From contig NADL03000612.1 in the NCBI GenBank assembly GCA_002205965.3, positions 806,001 to 870,000 of the forward strand: a DNA stretch of 64,000 bases, read 5' to 3'. The stretch comes from Kappaphycus alvarezii. Taxonomy: Eukaryota > Rhodophyta > Florideophyceae > Gigartinales > Solieriaceae. Shown here piece by piece: positions 25,785-35,409 of this stretch (positions are counted from its first letter, which is position 1; every line of letters starts with the position of its first letter). The notes under the pieces were generated by a model. That model did no database searches. It saw only the letters and a program-made list of their open reading frames with translations, and had not been told where the DNA came from. The position numbers and the translations under genes are program-made.

Positions 25785-27299
25785 ATGGGTGCCATATCCG
25801 CCCCAAATCCCTCCTTCACACAACCCTTTCCTAACACGTCGATTTCCGATGCCCTCTCGGCTAACTCAAGCGGCAACCCTCTTCTATACCACCAACTTCA
25901 ACACTCCTTGTCAGGCAAGGACCCGAACGCCATAGCAGCTATTTTGACAGACCTCACTCACTACGCCACTTCCCTCCATGAACCCTCCTCCGAGCATCTC
26001 CACGAGCTCGTCGCCACCGCACTCGAACTCGACTTTGCCGCCTGTGCCGTTCCTACCTCAGGCGACTTTCCAGCCCTGGATGCCTTTCAGATCTTTGCCA
26101 TGAACCTTGCTTCTGCACATGCGGGTTATGTTGAGCAAGTATTCGATTGCATTGCACGTAAGGTGTTTTCACTTGGTGTTGATGTGTATGCCCCGATATT
26201 GAAGCGCGTGCATGTGGTCATTGAAGCCATATGCAAGTTGTATCCGCGGGCGATTTTTGTGTTGGGTGATGTGTTGGTACGAAGGTATCCGCATGCGGTA
26301 AGGGCCACGAAGGAGCATGTAAGCTATGCGAGGGCTTGTTTGGAAGTTGCGAGAAGGGTACGGAGGATGAGAGCGGGGGTGGTGGCGATGGTGTTTGAGA
26401 GGCTGGGGGCAATCGAGGCAATGGTCGGGAGTGACGTTTGGGAGGTAAAGGGAGAGAGCTTGACTTTGGAGGCTGGTAAATTGGAGGGGGTTATGATGGA
26501 GGTGATTGCGTATGTAGATTCTGTGCAGGATGGAGGGGTATTTGAGGATATTTATGACGCGTTTGAAAGTGCTATTGTGCCGGTGGATGGGACAAGGTAT
26601 GTGGGATATGTGGTTATGTACGCGGCTGTTAAGGAAGGGATGTTGGAGACGTTGGTGGAGAGACTGCGGGTTGGGTTCTTTGATCGCGTTTCGGAGGGGT
26701 TGAAGGAAAAGTTTTTGAGACACTCGAGTGCAGTGGTGGTTCGCGCTAGAGACATGACAAAGAAGCACGTCATTGAGTGGGTGGCAGAGATTGCAAAATG
26801 GCTGAATGGTTATGTTGATCGCTGGATGAGAGGGGGTGGGGGATATGTCGACCCTAGCATGCACGCTTCATTTTATTGCGCATGTTGCGTGTTGATGTCA
26901 ACGATTGTCGGGAGAAAAGACGCGTTCGAAGGGAATTTGGGCTTGATGCACAGCATGAGGCTTCTAAGAGTGATGTCCAGTGGTATGAACCCGTTGTTAG
27001 TGAATCCGGAACATATTGTAGAGGAGTTTGTGACTTTTGTGGAAGGACCAGGCGGTTTAGATTTGCAGGAATTGATAGAAAATAACAGGCCTCGGCTTGC
27101 CATGGTCAGGACGAGGTTTAACGGAGGCGGCAGCTTTATGTACAAGGTGCAATATGTTGACATTGAGTTGCCGGCTGTTAGAAAAAAGCTTGCAGAGGTT
27201 GTGCGATATGATGATGGTGTGAGTGAAGAAGGTGGCGAGGACGACTGCATGGTGGACGTGGTTGCGTCGGACAAAGACTCAAGTGTCATGGATAACTGA
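25785..27299 (+). CDS. RRN3: RNA polymerase I transcription initiation factor RRN3/TIF-IA
   Basis: Single-exon frame of 504 codons. RRN3 binds RNA polymerase I through its Rpa43 subunit and recruits it to the core factor on rDNA promoters, so it sets rRNA output in the nucleolus. The middle and C-terminal parts (about residues 240-440) follow the RRN3 family closely. There is a helix ending in AIVP followed by a YVGYVVMYA segment (family: LLPTH...FFMFYLCS). Then come VVVRARDMTKKHVIEW (family SFLARAKF), WLNGYV, HASFYCACCVLM, MNPLLVNPEHIVEEF (family LNPLKICLPSVV.FF) and ENNRP. It is somewhat shorter than the human protein (about 650 residues). The ATG follows CAAA and is the first good start after stops. 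The first 350 bases are C-rich and the rest G-rich on the coding strand, as in its neighbours. The C-terminal tail is acidic. Confidence 0.9.
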   Translation: MGAISAPNPSFTQPFPNTSISDALSANSSGNPLLYHQLQHSLSGKDPNAIAAILTDLTHYATSLHEPSSEHLHELVATALELDFAACAVPTSGDFPALDAFQIFAMNLASAHAGYVEQVFDCIARKVFSLGVDVYAPILKRVHVVIEAICKLYPRAIFVLGDVLVRRYPHAVRATKEHVSYARACLEVARRVRRMRAGVVAMVFERLGAIEAMVGSDVWEVKGESLTLEAGKLEGVMMEVIAYVDSVQDGGVFEDIYDAFESAIVPVDGTRYVGYVVMYAAVKEGMLETLVERLRVGFFDRVSEGLKEKFLRHSSAVVVRARDMTKKHVIEWVAEIAKWLNGYVDRWMRGGGGYVDPSMHASFYCACCVLMSTIVGRKDAFEGNLGLMHSMRLLRVMSSGMNPLLVNPEHIVEEFVTFVEGPGGLDLQELIENNRPRLAMVRTRFNGGGSFMYKVQYVDIELPAVRKKLAEVVRYDDGVSEEGGEDDCMVDVVASDKDSSVMDN

Positions 27300-28390
27300 A
27301 GCTGAGGCACAATGTTATTGAGAGCACTTGCGGGACTCTGGGTATCAATTCAAGCAACCGTTTGCCGACGTACATGGAAGCTCACGCAGCTGCCGGTGGT
27401 TGTGATCTCGGTGGGAGGATGCAAATTTTACGCGGCAAGGACGCAGGAGCAGGTGACTTGCGAGAAAGGCATTTCAGTTCTGCAGTAGTCGATGGGGGAA
27501 ATCTGGGAATAGCAGACATGAATAGTTTGTACGGCAAAAGATTTGGCAGGCGGCCTAGTAGTGCTGCGCTCATTTCTCCTGGTGCTGAAATTCGGCGTAA
27601 AGGTTCAAAGCCGTGAGCGAAAAGCGACAAGATTTCCATTCAACGACGGGCCTCCGCTCAGATCTGTCTGACATCAGATTTTTTGAGTAGCTTTATACGA
27701 TGGGCGTGCAATAGTGATGGCTGTAGGTATTTGGGGAATTTTGAGTGAAGAACTTTGGCGGCGGCGAAATGATTTTGATGAGGATTTTGTCACTCGTGTA
27801 GACCCGGCAGGGTTGCATTTTTCGTTGATCAGTCTGCACCGAAGGGGCAGCGATTCTAATCGCTTTCGAGTCTAATTTGACAGATTACTAGTTCATGGAC
27901 ACTTTGCCAATGCAAATGCTGATTTCAAGTCTTTGCTCTCGGCCGCACGGCACCAGAGAGACACCATGTGCGATGACGGTAGTCTAAAAAATCTGATGTC
28001 AATCCGCCGCCAGTTTTGAAAACCAGCGGCCCAAAAAGCGAAGAGGCAGTTCACCAGTGCCAACTCTTCAGCCGTCTACCAATCATAAATCATTATCCAT
28101 GCTATTTGCAAACTCTATTCCTTTAGAGCCATTATGGTCCCTTTGTTGTGCCGATTAGCTACAACAGCGTTCTTCCTGTAGGTTGCTGCCGCAATTCTAC
28201 TACTACCCCACGGGCTTTGTCGTTTTTCCCCAGACACTTTTCAGTCAAGCAACCAGCATCGCGCTCCGCAGACGTGCAGTCGTCCCCAAAGCCAAAGATA
28301 GCATCCTTTACCGAGTGTATTCCTCATCTCCTCCTCTCACTACAAGTGCCGCCCCTTCCATCCATCACACCGCGCCCCCATCACTCCACA
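27300..28390. other. intergenic between RRN3 and the permease
   Basis: About 1.1 kb. Frames at 27362-27616 (+) and 27382-27639 (-) are unrecognised and probably non-coding. It contains the inverted-repeat-ended segment at 27669-28001. The last 200 bases are C/T-rich, as expected for the 5' UTR of the permease gene. Confidence 0.5.
27669..28001. mobile_element. candidate 333-bp MITE with terminal inverted repeats
   Basis: TGACATCAGATTTTTTGAG at 27669-27687 is matched in reverse complement at 27984-28001 (CTAAAAAATCTGATGTCA), 17 of 18 positions. The inside is non-coding. I could not see a target-site duplication, so this may instead be a chance or regulatory inverted repeat. Confidence 0.4.
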
Positions 28391-30093
28391 ATGACCGCTT
28401 TCCTCCCTCCCTCCCCAGTCCTCGTTCACCCGCCAATCTTCCACTCCCAATCGCTCCTCAAATTTCAGCGATACGCAGTCCGTCTTCGTCCCACTACCCC
28501 ACCAACGCGCCGCCAACCCATTCCAACACTCTCCGCAAAACAAACACACACTCCGCTCCCCTCTCTCACAGAACCAGCTTGCACTGCACCCCCGGCATCT
28601 GACAAGCCACCCACGCGCATGTTCTCCAACCTCCGCGTAGACTCGGACGGTTCGCTGACGCGAAAGCCCGCGTCGCAACTGGGATGCGCTGCCCTCATTT
28701 CAGTGAGTCAATTCCTAATCCTTCTGCACCTACATGATTCGCATTTATGATTCCCTCACTCCCCCTGTGCTTGGGCGATGACGCTGACCGTAGTATCATT
28801 CCACTCGATTTATGCGACGACAGGGTACAATGATTGGCGCCGGGGTGCTCGCGCTGCCAACAGTCGCTGCACCAGCCGGATTCGTGCCGTCTGCAGCGGC
28901 ATTGATGGGTGTTTGGGTGTACATGGTGGCGACCGGGTTGTTAATTAGTGGTACGTAGCGTCCATCCACACTGTCATCGCGGATGCGGGCACACGTTTGG
29001 GCAAATGACTCGTGAAACTCTAACGTCAAAGTTTGCCAATGCGGACATGAGTGCAGAGGTGACAATCAACACGGCGTGTAAACTAGGGCGCCCCACGGGG
29101 GTATCGGTGCTGTCGCTGGGCGAGTTGACGCTGGGACGGGTCGGGGCGTTACTCAGCGCCGGGTCGTACACGTTGCTCCATTATGCGATTCTCACGGCTT
29201 ATACTTGCCAAGGCGGTGCCATGCTGGCGGAACTGTTGCATGACTTTGAAAGTTTGACGCAGGTGCAAGAGTGGGCCATATCTCCTGTGTGGATGACGGG
29301 AGTTTTCGCCGGGGTGCTTGGCGGGGGGATGTACGCGCTTTCTGCACGGGTTGTGGAGCGGGTGAACAATGTGCTGGTGTGCGGGGTGTTGTTATCGTTC
29401 TTTGCGGTGTTGGGGGCGAGGGCGGGGCAGGTGGAGTGGGGTCGGTTGGTCGGGGAGATGGATTGGGGGCGATTGGTACATGGGGAGATTCTATCGGTGT
29501 TGTTTGTATCGTGTGTGTATCACAACGTGGTGAGCACGGTGACGATGCGGCTGGAGGGGGATCGAGGGAAGATCCGAAGTGTGATTGTGGCGGGGTCTGG
29601 GTTGCCATTGTGTATGTTCTTAGCGTATAATGCGGCGATTTTGGGAAGCGGTGGGGGTGGTGGGACGGGGCATGGGGCGGCAGTGGCGGGGTTTTCGCTG
29701 CTGGCGGTGGCGACTAGTTTTGTGGGGTTTGTGGAGGGGTTGACGGAATTGTGGGCGGATGTGCGAATGAGTAGGCTGGGGGAGAGTGAGAGTCGGGTGC
29801 GCGGGTCGCGGTACAAGGATTATTTGGCGACGGTTGTGCCGCCGGTGATGATGAGTGTGGTGTGGCCGGATGTGTTTTTGAGGGCGCTGGATGCGGCGGG
29901 GACTTATGGTATTGCGGTTTTGTTTGGTGGACTGCCGGCGGCTATGGCATGGAGAAATCGAAAGGGGAAGGACAGTTTGGGGAGACGGGGTAGGATGGTG
30001 GCAGGGGGAGATGCGGTATTGGCGGTGGTGGGTTTGGTGCCGATTTTGTTGATTGGCAATAAGGTTTGGGAATATGTGCATCATGCTGCGTAG
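28391..30093 (+). CDS. plastid-type tryptophan/tyrosine permease family transporter (3 exons)
   Basis: Predicted exons are 28391-28702, 28824-28950 and 29057-30093, giving 491 residues. Both introns (121 and 106 bases) are GT-AG, and joining them keeps the frame. The second junction restores LLIS-EVTINTACKLGR, matching the helix-2 region of the Trp/Tyr permease family (PF03222-like, the AAA-permease branch of the APC superfamily). The first 90 or so residues are rich in Ser, Pro, Arg and Thr with almost no acids, like a plastid transit peptide. The core follows with GTMIGAGVLALPTV (family glycine motif), LHYAILTAYTCQGG and about ten further hydrophobic helices, several with Gly-rich loops. 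The plant and algal relatives I know of sit in plastid membranes and are taken to move aromatic amino acids. The substrate here is inference. ATG at 28391 is the first in frame, and the context CACAATGACC is good. Confidence 0.82.
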
Positions 30094-30583
30094 AGTTGCG
30101 GTCGACGAAGGAAGATGGAGAGGATCTTGCGGGGTTTTCAGGTGCAATGTCGGGGGAAGAGGTTGTTCTCGTTGCGGAAAATATCACTGTAAGTATTGGC
30201 GATACTGTAATTGTCCGGGCTGCATCAACCAAATATGGTGCTGGTGCCCGTCTTGCTGCGGCCGAAATCACCTGCACCATTGCAGCATCAACATCAACTG
30301 CAACCAGCATTGCACAACACTTTACACGTGTCCACCACCGGTGCCTCCAAAGGTACAGTATTCCCACTTTGCACACGTTGTACAGCACAATGCTTAATCC
30401 AAAAAAAAGGAAAAAATCAACATACCGAGCACTGCTGCCCCATTGCGCTTCCACACGCCCCTCCACGCCATTCATAACTCCGCCCCTTGTGCTCAACTCA
30501 CCTTCCCCCTCACCCGTCCTTCCTCACCACCCTCACCACTACCCCCCATCCAAACCACCGTTTCTCACCCAACCTTCCCCACC
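30094..30583. other. intergenic between permease and UBC2, with upstream word
   Basis: 490 bases. GATACTGTA at 30201-30209 and GGTACAGTA at 30352-30360 belong to the recurrent palindromic word family, 224 bases before the UBC2 ATG. The last 150 bases are strongly C-rich, typical of the 5' leaders in this window. Confidence 0.5.
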
Positions 30584-31290
30584 ATGTCGACCCCCGCCCG
30601 CAAACGCCTCATCCGTGACTTTAAAAAGCTCCAAAACGTAAGTCACCTTCTCCGCACCCCTCCCCTGTCTGTCCACCTTTTACCTTTTCCATCCCCCCCC
30701 CCCTCCACCATCCTCACTAAGTGCAAACGGCATCACTAACACAAATCCTGCTTTCAAATCCACGCCTCGTCTCACGTGCACACAGGACCCGCCATCAGGC
30801 ATCAGCGGTGCCCCGTGTGATAACAATATCATGCAGTGGAATGCCGTCATCTTTGGGTAAGTTGCCACCCCCCGCTTCCCATTTCCCGTCCCTCGTCACA
30901 CCCATCCCGCAATCTCTTTTCTTCAACATCTAACCCCTGAATACTATCCCCCCACTTAGTCCCGACGACACTCCGTGGGAAGGCGGCACTTTCAAGCTTA
31001 CCTTACAATTCACAGAGGATTACCCCAACAAACCGCCGGTCGTCAAGTTTGTGTCCAAGTTATTCCACCCCAACGTCTACAATGACGGCGGCATCTGTCT
31101 CGACATTTTGCAGAGTAATTGGAGTCCCATATACGACATTTCCGCTGTTCTCACCTCCATTCAGAGCCTGCTCTGTGATCCCAACCCCAACTCTCCCGCA
31201 AACTCAGAGGCCGCCCGTCTCTTCCAGGAGAACAGACGCGAGTATGACAAGCGCGTCCAGCAAATTGTGGAGGACTCTTGGACAACTTGA
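30584..31290 (+). CDS. UBC2: ubiquitin-conjugating enzyme E2 of the RAD6/UBC2 (UBE2A) type, 3 exons
   Basis: Exons 30584-30637, 30786-30856 and 30960-31290 give 151 residues, the normal length of RAD6-type E2s. Introns of 148 and 103 bases are GT-AG. The protein starts [19 protein letters not shown], the RAD6 N-terminus needed for partner and ring-ligase binding. It then has the E2 core with W48, the HPN motif (78-80), the catalytic Cys88 in GGICLDIL, and the RAD6-like [18 protein letters not shown] and [11 protein letters not shown] segments. Family knowledge: with RAD18 it mono-ubiquitinates PCNA in damage tolerance, with BRE1 histone H2B, and with UBR1 N-degron substrates, in nucleus and cytosol. 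There is no acidic C-terminal tail, as in animal and plant relatives and unlike yeast Rad6. Both introns fall in the first 43 codons. Confidence 0.95.
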
Positions 31291-31855
31291 GTTGCATGCG
31301 TCGCGATGGGGGGGTTGTGCGCTGGCGTCTCTGTGCCTCCATATATGAACCCCTGGTGACAATGTAGGTTGCAGCGAGGGGACAGGTAGTGGGGGGGGAG
31401 GGAAGGAATAGACGATACTGTTGTTTTGAGAGCTTAGGTTTTTGTTGTAACCAGCATGAAAGGGCTGGTTTTATGTAAGTAGATGGAAGGATTACGATGA
31501 GACCCTTCTGTGTAATAGCAAGCAAGCGTATGGAATCCTTGTCAACCGTCGTAAGTGAAGATGTCTTGTTGCTGTATCGGTAACGCCTCTAGGTTTATGT
31601 GAATCGTTTCGCCAGAAGAGAAGCGGTATTCATTGTACGATAATGCACACACTTCTTATGCGGGCTTGAGCTTTGGCGCTGAAGAAAGTGGAGTGTGTCT
31701 CCTTTGACCTTAGGATAGAAGAAAATGTAGCCAATTTTGTCCCCATTACCTTGCCCGGATCCGTAAATCGTCTTTGGTTATTCTGCAAATCCCGTTTCGC
31801 TCCGATTGGTCTCTCCGATTGGTTTTTGTCAGGGGATTCGTAATCGATTCCTCAA
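31291..31855. other. convergent intergenic, 3' UTRs of UBC2 and SEN54
   Basis: 565 bases between two convergent genes. G-runs (31389-31402) and T-rich stretches; no recognisable frame or structured RNA. Confidence 0.5.
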
Positions 31856-32905
31856 TCATTCTATGGCCTCCATATCTTGGGCAGTAGCTCCCTTTGCTGT
31901 TGGATTTATAGCTGATAAATCACCATCCAACCGAGGGGTAATAAAACCATGTATGTCACCTTGTCTCAGACGATCTGCCTGTTTTCGCGCGTCAGGGTCC
32001 TCAATTCGGCGAAGGTAGCGGTTTGAAAGCGGAGTAGCATTTGTCGCGAAATCCATCAACACAACAATGCCTCGATCGACCGTTGCAATTTTCAATCTGC
32101 ATTTGTCCATGGTATCACAAAATCGCACCACCCGTTCCATTTCCTCCACAGTTCCTCCCAACGCGTACACCGCGACATAAAATTGTGGACGAGTTTGATC
32201 CCTCCTTTTGAAACCGCCCACCCGCCACACCGCAAAAGAAACGCTCAAACCGCCGCCCTTTACCTCCTTATCCACTCTCCTCACCACCCATCCCATTCGT
32301 CTCAAATGCGCATACACCAAATACTCCTCCATGGTCACACCCCGCTCACCTCCCACCGCAACCGCCCACATCCTTTGCACGCTCATCGGCAACCCCTCGA
32401 CACAACAGTCCAACACTCCACGATCCACCAAATACAACGCCTCCTCTGCATACAAACGTTGCACACCGTTGACAAACTCGCCCATACTCTGAATGCTACC
32501 CCCCCTTGTCACGCTCACATGCGCCGTACAACTCTCCTCATGCCATTCCGCCATTGCCATTCCCTTGGCCCTTGTCGCCCTAGGTGCAGCTACCGCTTTT
32601 CGCAAGGCGGCGACCCGTTCTTTGATTTTAGCCTGTTGTGCTGTCGGTAGAGGTGCCGGGGATAGGAGTGATGCCTTCTTTCCGCGGCGTGGGAGGGATA
32701 GTTTGCGCCACCATTGTAGACCAGAGGAAGCGTTTGCGCGCTGCTTTTTGCGAATGGCGTTTGGATCCGTGGGCGCTCCACCGCGCGGCATGATTAAAGC
32801 CGAGCAGGGTTTCCAGCAAGACGGTGGGCGCCTCGTTTGCTGGCTGTTCCGGAGGTTGACAAGCGCGTCGTGGGACTCAAGGGTTGAACGGCGCCTTTGA
32901 CGCAT
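31856..32905 (-). CDS. SEN54: tRNA-splicing endonuclease subunit SEN54-like protein
   Basis: Intronless frame of 349 residues. SEN54 is the structural partner of the SEN2/SEN34 catalytic pair that cuts introns from nuclear pre-tRNAs. The diagnostic N-terminal SEN54 domain is at about residues 118-215: MAEWHEESC (family AEW..E), RLYAEEALYLVDRGVLD (family PEEALYLVERG), MSVQRMWAVAV and MEEYLVYAHLRRMGWVVRR (family YQVYSHLKRLGYIV). A SEN2/SEN34-like FYVAVYA strand follows near residue 255. No nuclease triad is expected in this subunit. The N-terminus is basic. ATG at 32905 gives the full frame. An internal ATG at 32791 (MPRGGAPT) is a fair alternative start. The gene is divergent from RPL17 and shares about 430 bases of upstream DNA with it. 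Confidence 0.82.
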   Translation of the reverse strand: MRQRRRSTLESHDALVNLRNSQQTRRPPSCWKPCSALIMPRGGAPTDPNAIRKKQRANASSGLQWWRKLSLPRRGKKASLLSPAPLPTAQQAKIKERVAALRKAVAAPRATRAKGMAMAEWHEESCTAHVSVTRGGSIQSMGEFVNGVQRLYAEEALYLVDRGVLDCCVEGLPMSVQRMWAVAVGGERGVTMEEYLVYAHLRRMGWVVRRVDKEVKGGGLSVSFAVWRVGGFKRRDQTRPQFYVAVYALGGTVEEMERVVRFCDTMDKCRLKIATVDRGIVVLMDFATNATPLSNRYLRRIEDPDARKQADRLRQGDIHGFITPRLDGDLSAINPTAKGATAQDMEAIE

Positions 32906-33332
32906 AAACGTATGCTGCTGCTACTAGAGAGTGTGACGGTAATGGCCTTCATTACAGCAAATGCCGTCTAACGAGTACACTATTGTACTGTAAGTATTGC
33001 TGTAGAATACTGCACAGTAGTGCTTAAATCAGGGCCTGTCTCGCGCATGCAGCGGACATATACAGTTCACTGTACAGTATGTACCGTATTACAGTATCAT
33101 TCTATGATACTTGTCCAGACTACACGTGTCAGTGGTGTACAAATATTTAGGTTTGTCGTCGTCGTCGACTTCGGCGTGATCAAGTGCCTCACATGTGCCC
33201 CAGTCCACTACGGCGCTCCAACTCATCACACTGTCTGGTATCGTCAAGTGAACGTATCGCGCTACGCTCCTCGGCCGTCGATTCGTCTTCTCCGTCAGTA
33301 CCGAACAGCCGCACCCTCGCTAACCCGCCACA
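32906..33332. promoter_or_regulatory. shared divergent upstream region of SEN54 and RPL17 with a dense TACTGTA/TACAGTA cluster
   Basis: GTACTGTA at 32985-32992, TGCACAGTA near 33011-33019, and CACTGTACAGTATGTACCG followed by ATTACAGTATC at about 33068-33097. These lie 80-190 bases upstream of the SEN54 ATG and 240-350 bases upstream of the RPL17 ATG. The proximal 100 bases before RPL17 are C-rich. Its role as a bidirectional promoter is inferred from gene layout. Confidence 0.5.
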
Positions 33333-34150
33333 ATGGCCAAGGGCACTTATTCACGAGAACCAGCCAACCCGGCAAAATGTAAGTCCTCCCCGACTCGTCT
33401 CACCTCCGGTACCAACCGCCCATGGTACATCTTTCCTGATTCCTCGTCTAGCTTTACGAATTCCTTCCTTTACAATGGCCCGCGCTCGTGCAGTGCACGT
33501 TGCGCAGCACGGATTGGACAACTACACCCATCTCGCCGCTGTATTCGACAATGCTCTCTGACAGAACACTGACGACTTTTCTCCCTCCGCTGCGATACTA
33601 ATTCACGTCCCGACCGCAACTCTCTATTTCGCCATGTACAGCGGTAAAGGCACGAGGAAGCGATCTTCGTGTGCATTTTAAGAACACTCATGAAGTGGGC
33701 GCCGCCATCAAAGGCATGACGTTGGAGCGTGCGCAAAAGTATCTCCAGGCGGTAATTGACAAGCGTGAAATCGTCCCTTTCCGTCGCTTCAAGATTGGTG
33801 TGAAGGGAAAGCCGCAATGTCGCAATTGGAAGGTGCCGGTGGGTCGGTGGCCGAAGAAATCATGCACATTTGTGTTAGGTTTACTTAAGAATGCTGAGAG
33901 TAACGCAGAGGTCCGCGGGCTGGATACCGATACTTTGGTAGTGGACCATGTGCAGGTGAATAAGGCGATGCGTGGGCGTCGTCGCACGTTCAGGGCGCAT
34001 GGAAGGATTAACGCGTTTATGAGTCAGCCGTGTCATGTGGAGTTGTTTTTGAGTGAGCCGCAGGACCCTGTCGCTGCGGGTGATGAGGATGGCGCCGCAA
34101 TGCCTGCCAATTTGGGACGCACGAGATTGCGCTCAGGTATGACCGCTTAG
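33333..34150 (+). CDS. RPL17: 60S ribosomal protein L17 (uL22), 2 exons
   Basis: Exon 33333-33378, GT-AG intron of 263 bases (33379-33641), exon 33642-34150; 184 residues. Joining restores NPAKSVKARGSDLRVHFKN, the conserved uL22 start (human NPTKSCKSRGSNLRVHFKN). Further family blocks are MTLERAQKYL, VPFRR, GRWPKKS, LLKNAESNAEVRGLD, VDHVQVNKA, RRRTFRAHGRIN and SQPCHVELFLSE. The protein lines the peptide exit tunnel of the large subunit. In place of the usual Lys-rich C-terminal tail it has an acidic and then Arg-containing tail (EPQDPVAAGDEDGAAMPANL then RTRLRSG). The start ATG follows CCGCCACA. The short first exon, splitting after 15 codons, is typical of ribosomal protein genes in intron-poor genomes. 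Confidence 0.95.
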
Positions 34151-35409
34151 AGTGGTAAACTGATTTCATTGAGCTGTTTGATTACGAAATAGTGTCATCC
34201 CGCGCGTGTGCCGCAAGTAGGCATGTATAGTTTCTCCGCGGTTAGATGCGGTTGAATATTGTATACAGCAGGTTTAGCGCGCAGGCCAGTAGTTGAGGTA
34301 GAGAGACAGCTCGTCGCGGCTCGTCGCCGGTGAAGTAGTAGAGGTTGGCGTTGGTTCTAGCGGGCTGCCAGTGCGTACCCTGTTGTCGTGGGCTGGGTAG
34401 AGGCTGATAGCTATTTCGTGCGGTACACGGGAACTAGAATCCCACAGGATTTCAACTCACTACACGTTGGCGCGCATATGGGCTATGACTTTCTTTAACA
34501 TTTGTACCGGCGGTGACGAAGGCGATAGTTCGTAGGCAGTGTTTGCATGCTGATGGCGGTCGGGGCAGAGGTTGTGCTGTTGAGTATTAACTTTGTGGTC
34601 TTCAAACAGGTATTTAGAAATGTGTGCGGTCTGCGGTAATGGAAAGCCGGGGAGTCATGTTGAGATGGTTTGTGTCTGGTGAAGCGGGGTCTACGGTGTA
34701 AAAGGGGTACGTCATTGTATTGGCGTAGGATGGTGACGGGTTTTGCAGGGTGGAAGGAATGGTGCAAAGTGGCCAGCGTTGGAAGATTGGTCAGATTGGT
34801 ATCTCATGAGGAAGGCAGGCTGTTCCAGTACACAGCACTTGGCTGGAACTTGGCCGAAGTTTGAAATTTTTGTTTGCAGCAGAGGCAGGTACGTGTAATG
34901 CCCTGCAGAGGCAGCCGAAGGAATCAGCCTTGTACAAACTGAGGGCCTCGGACTGGACCTTGGTCAAGTTTCCGCGTTGCTGCTGCCGTCAGCACAGGTC
35001 GGGGCGTTTGATACTTGACCGAATGACGGGTGCTTGGACAACTGTTCGTTGGTATACGCATCTCGAGAGTTTTCGTGGAGGTTGGAGTTTTTCTCTTTAA
35101 TGCTCGTGATCCATTTGGAAATGTAACAGATTCAACAACAAGACTTTGGGCGTAATCAAATAATTTGGTGGCGTCCAGTAAAGTGCGTACAGTACTGTAC
35201 AGTAGATATAAATGTGCTATTACATGTGACCTGTAGGCATTTTACCAAACAAATCGGCGATTAAAAGCACCGTTACTAAAGGACTTTCCGATTTGCCGCA
35301 TTTTCTGCTTTCTTAGGCGTTGAGTTGGTCGCCCTCGGAACGGCAGTTGCATTCCCGTGTTATCCTCAGATCCAGTTATTGTCCTCCATCCCTACCCATA
35401 CCCTGAACC
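34151..35409. other. intergenic between RPL17 and enolase
   Basis: About 1.26 kb. Two related segments (about 34830-34885 and 34940-34998; shared core CTGGAACTTGG/CTGGACCTTGG then AAGTTT) suggest a diverged 110-base duplication. GTACAGTACTGTACAGTA at 35187-35204 is directly followed by a TATA-like ATATAAAT, 205 bases before the enolase ATG. Frames at 34670-34864 and 34861-35100 are not recognised. Confidence 0.5.
35187..35212. promoter_or_regulatory. palindromic word plus TATA-like box upstream of enolase
   Basis: GTACAGTACTGTACAGTA contains overlapping perfect palindromes (CAGTACTG, TACTGTACAGTA) and runs into GATATAAATG. This is the longest form of the recurrent word. Core-promoter role is inference from position. 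Confidence 0.45.

Noticed and set aside
26169-26864. Long minus-strand frame of 231 codons opposite RRN3
   Set aside because: His/Pro/Ser-rich shadow caused by the G-rich coding strand of RRN3.
28148-28390. Longer N-terminus for the permease
   Set aside because: The frame is open but has no ATG before 28391; upstream sequence is the C/T-rich leader.
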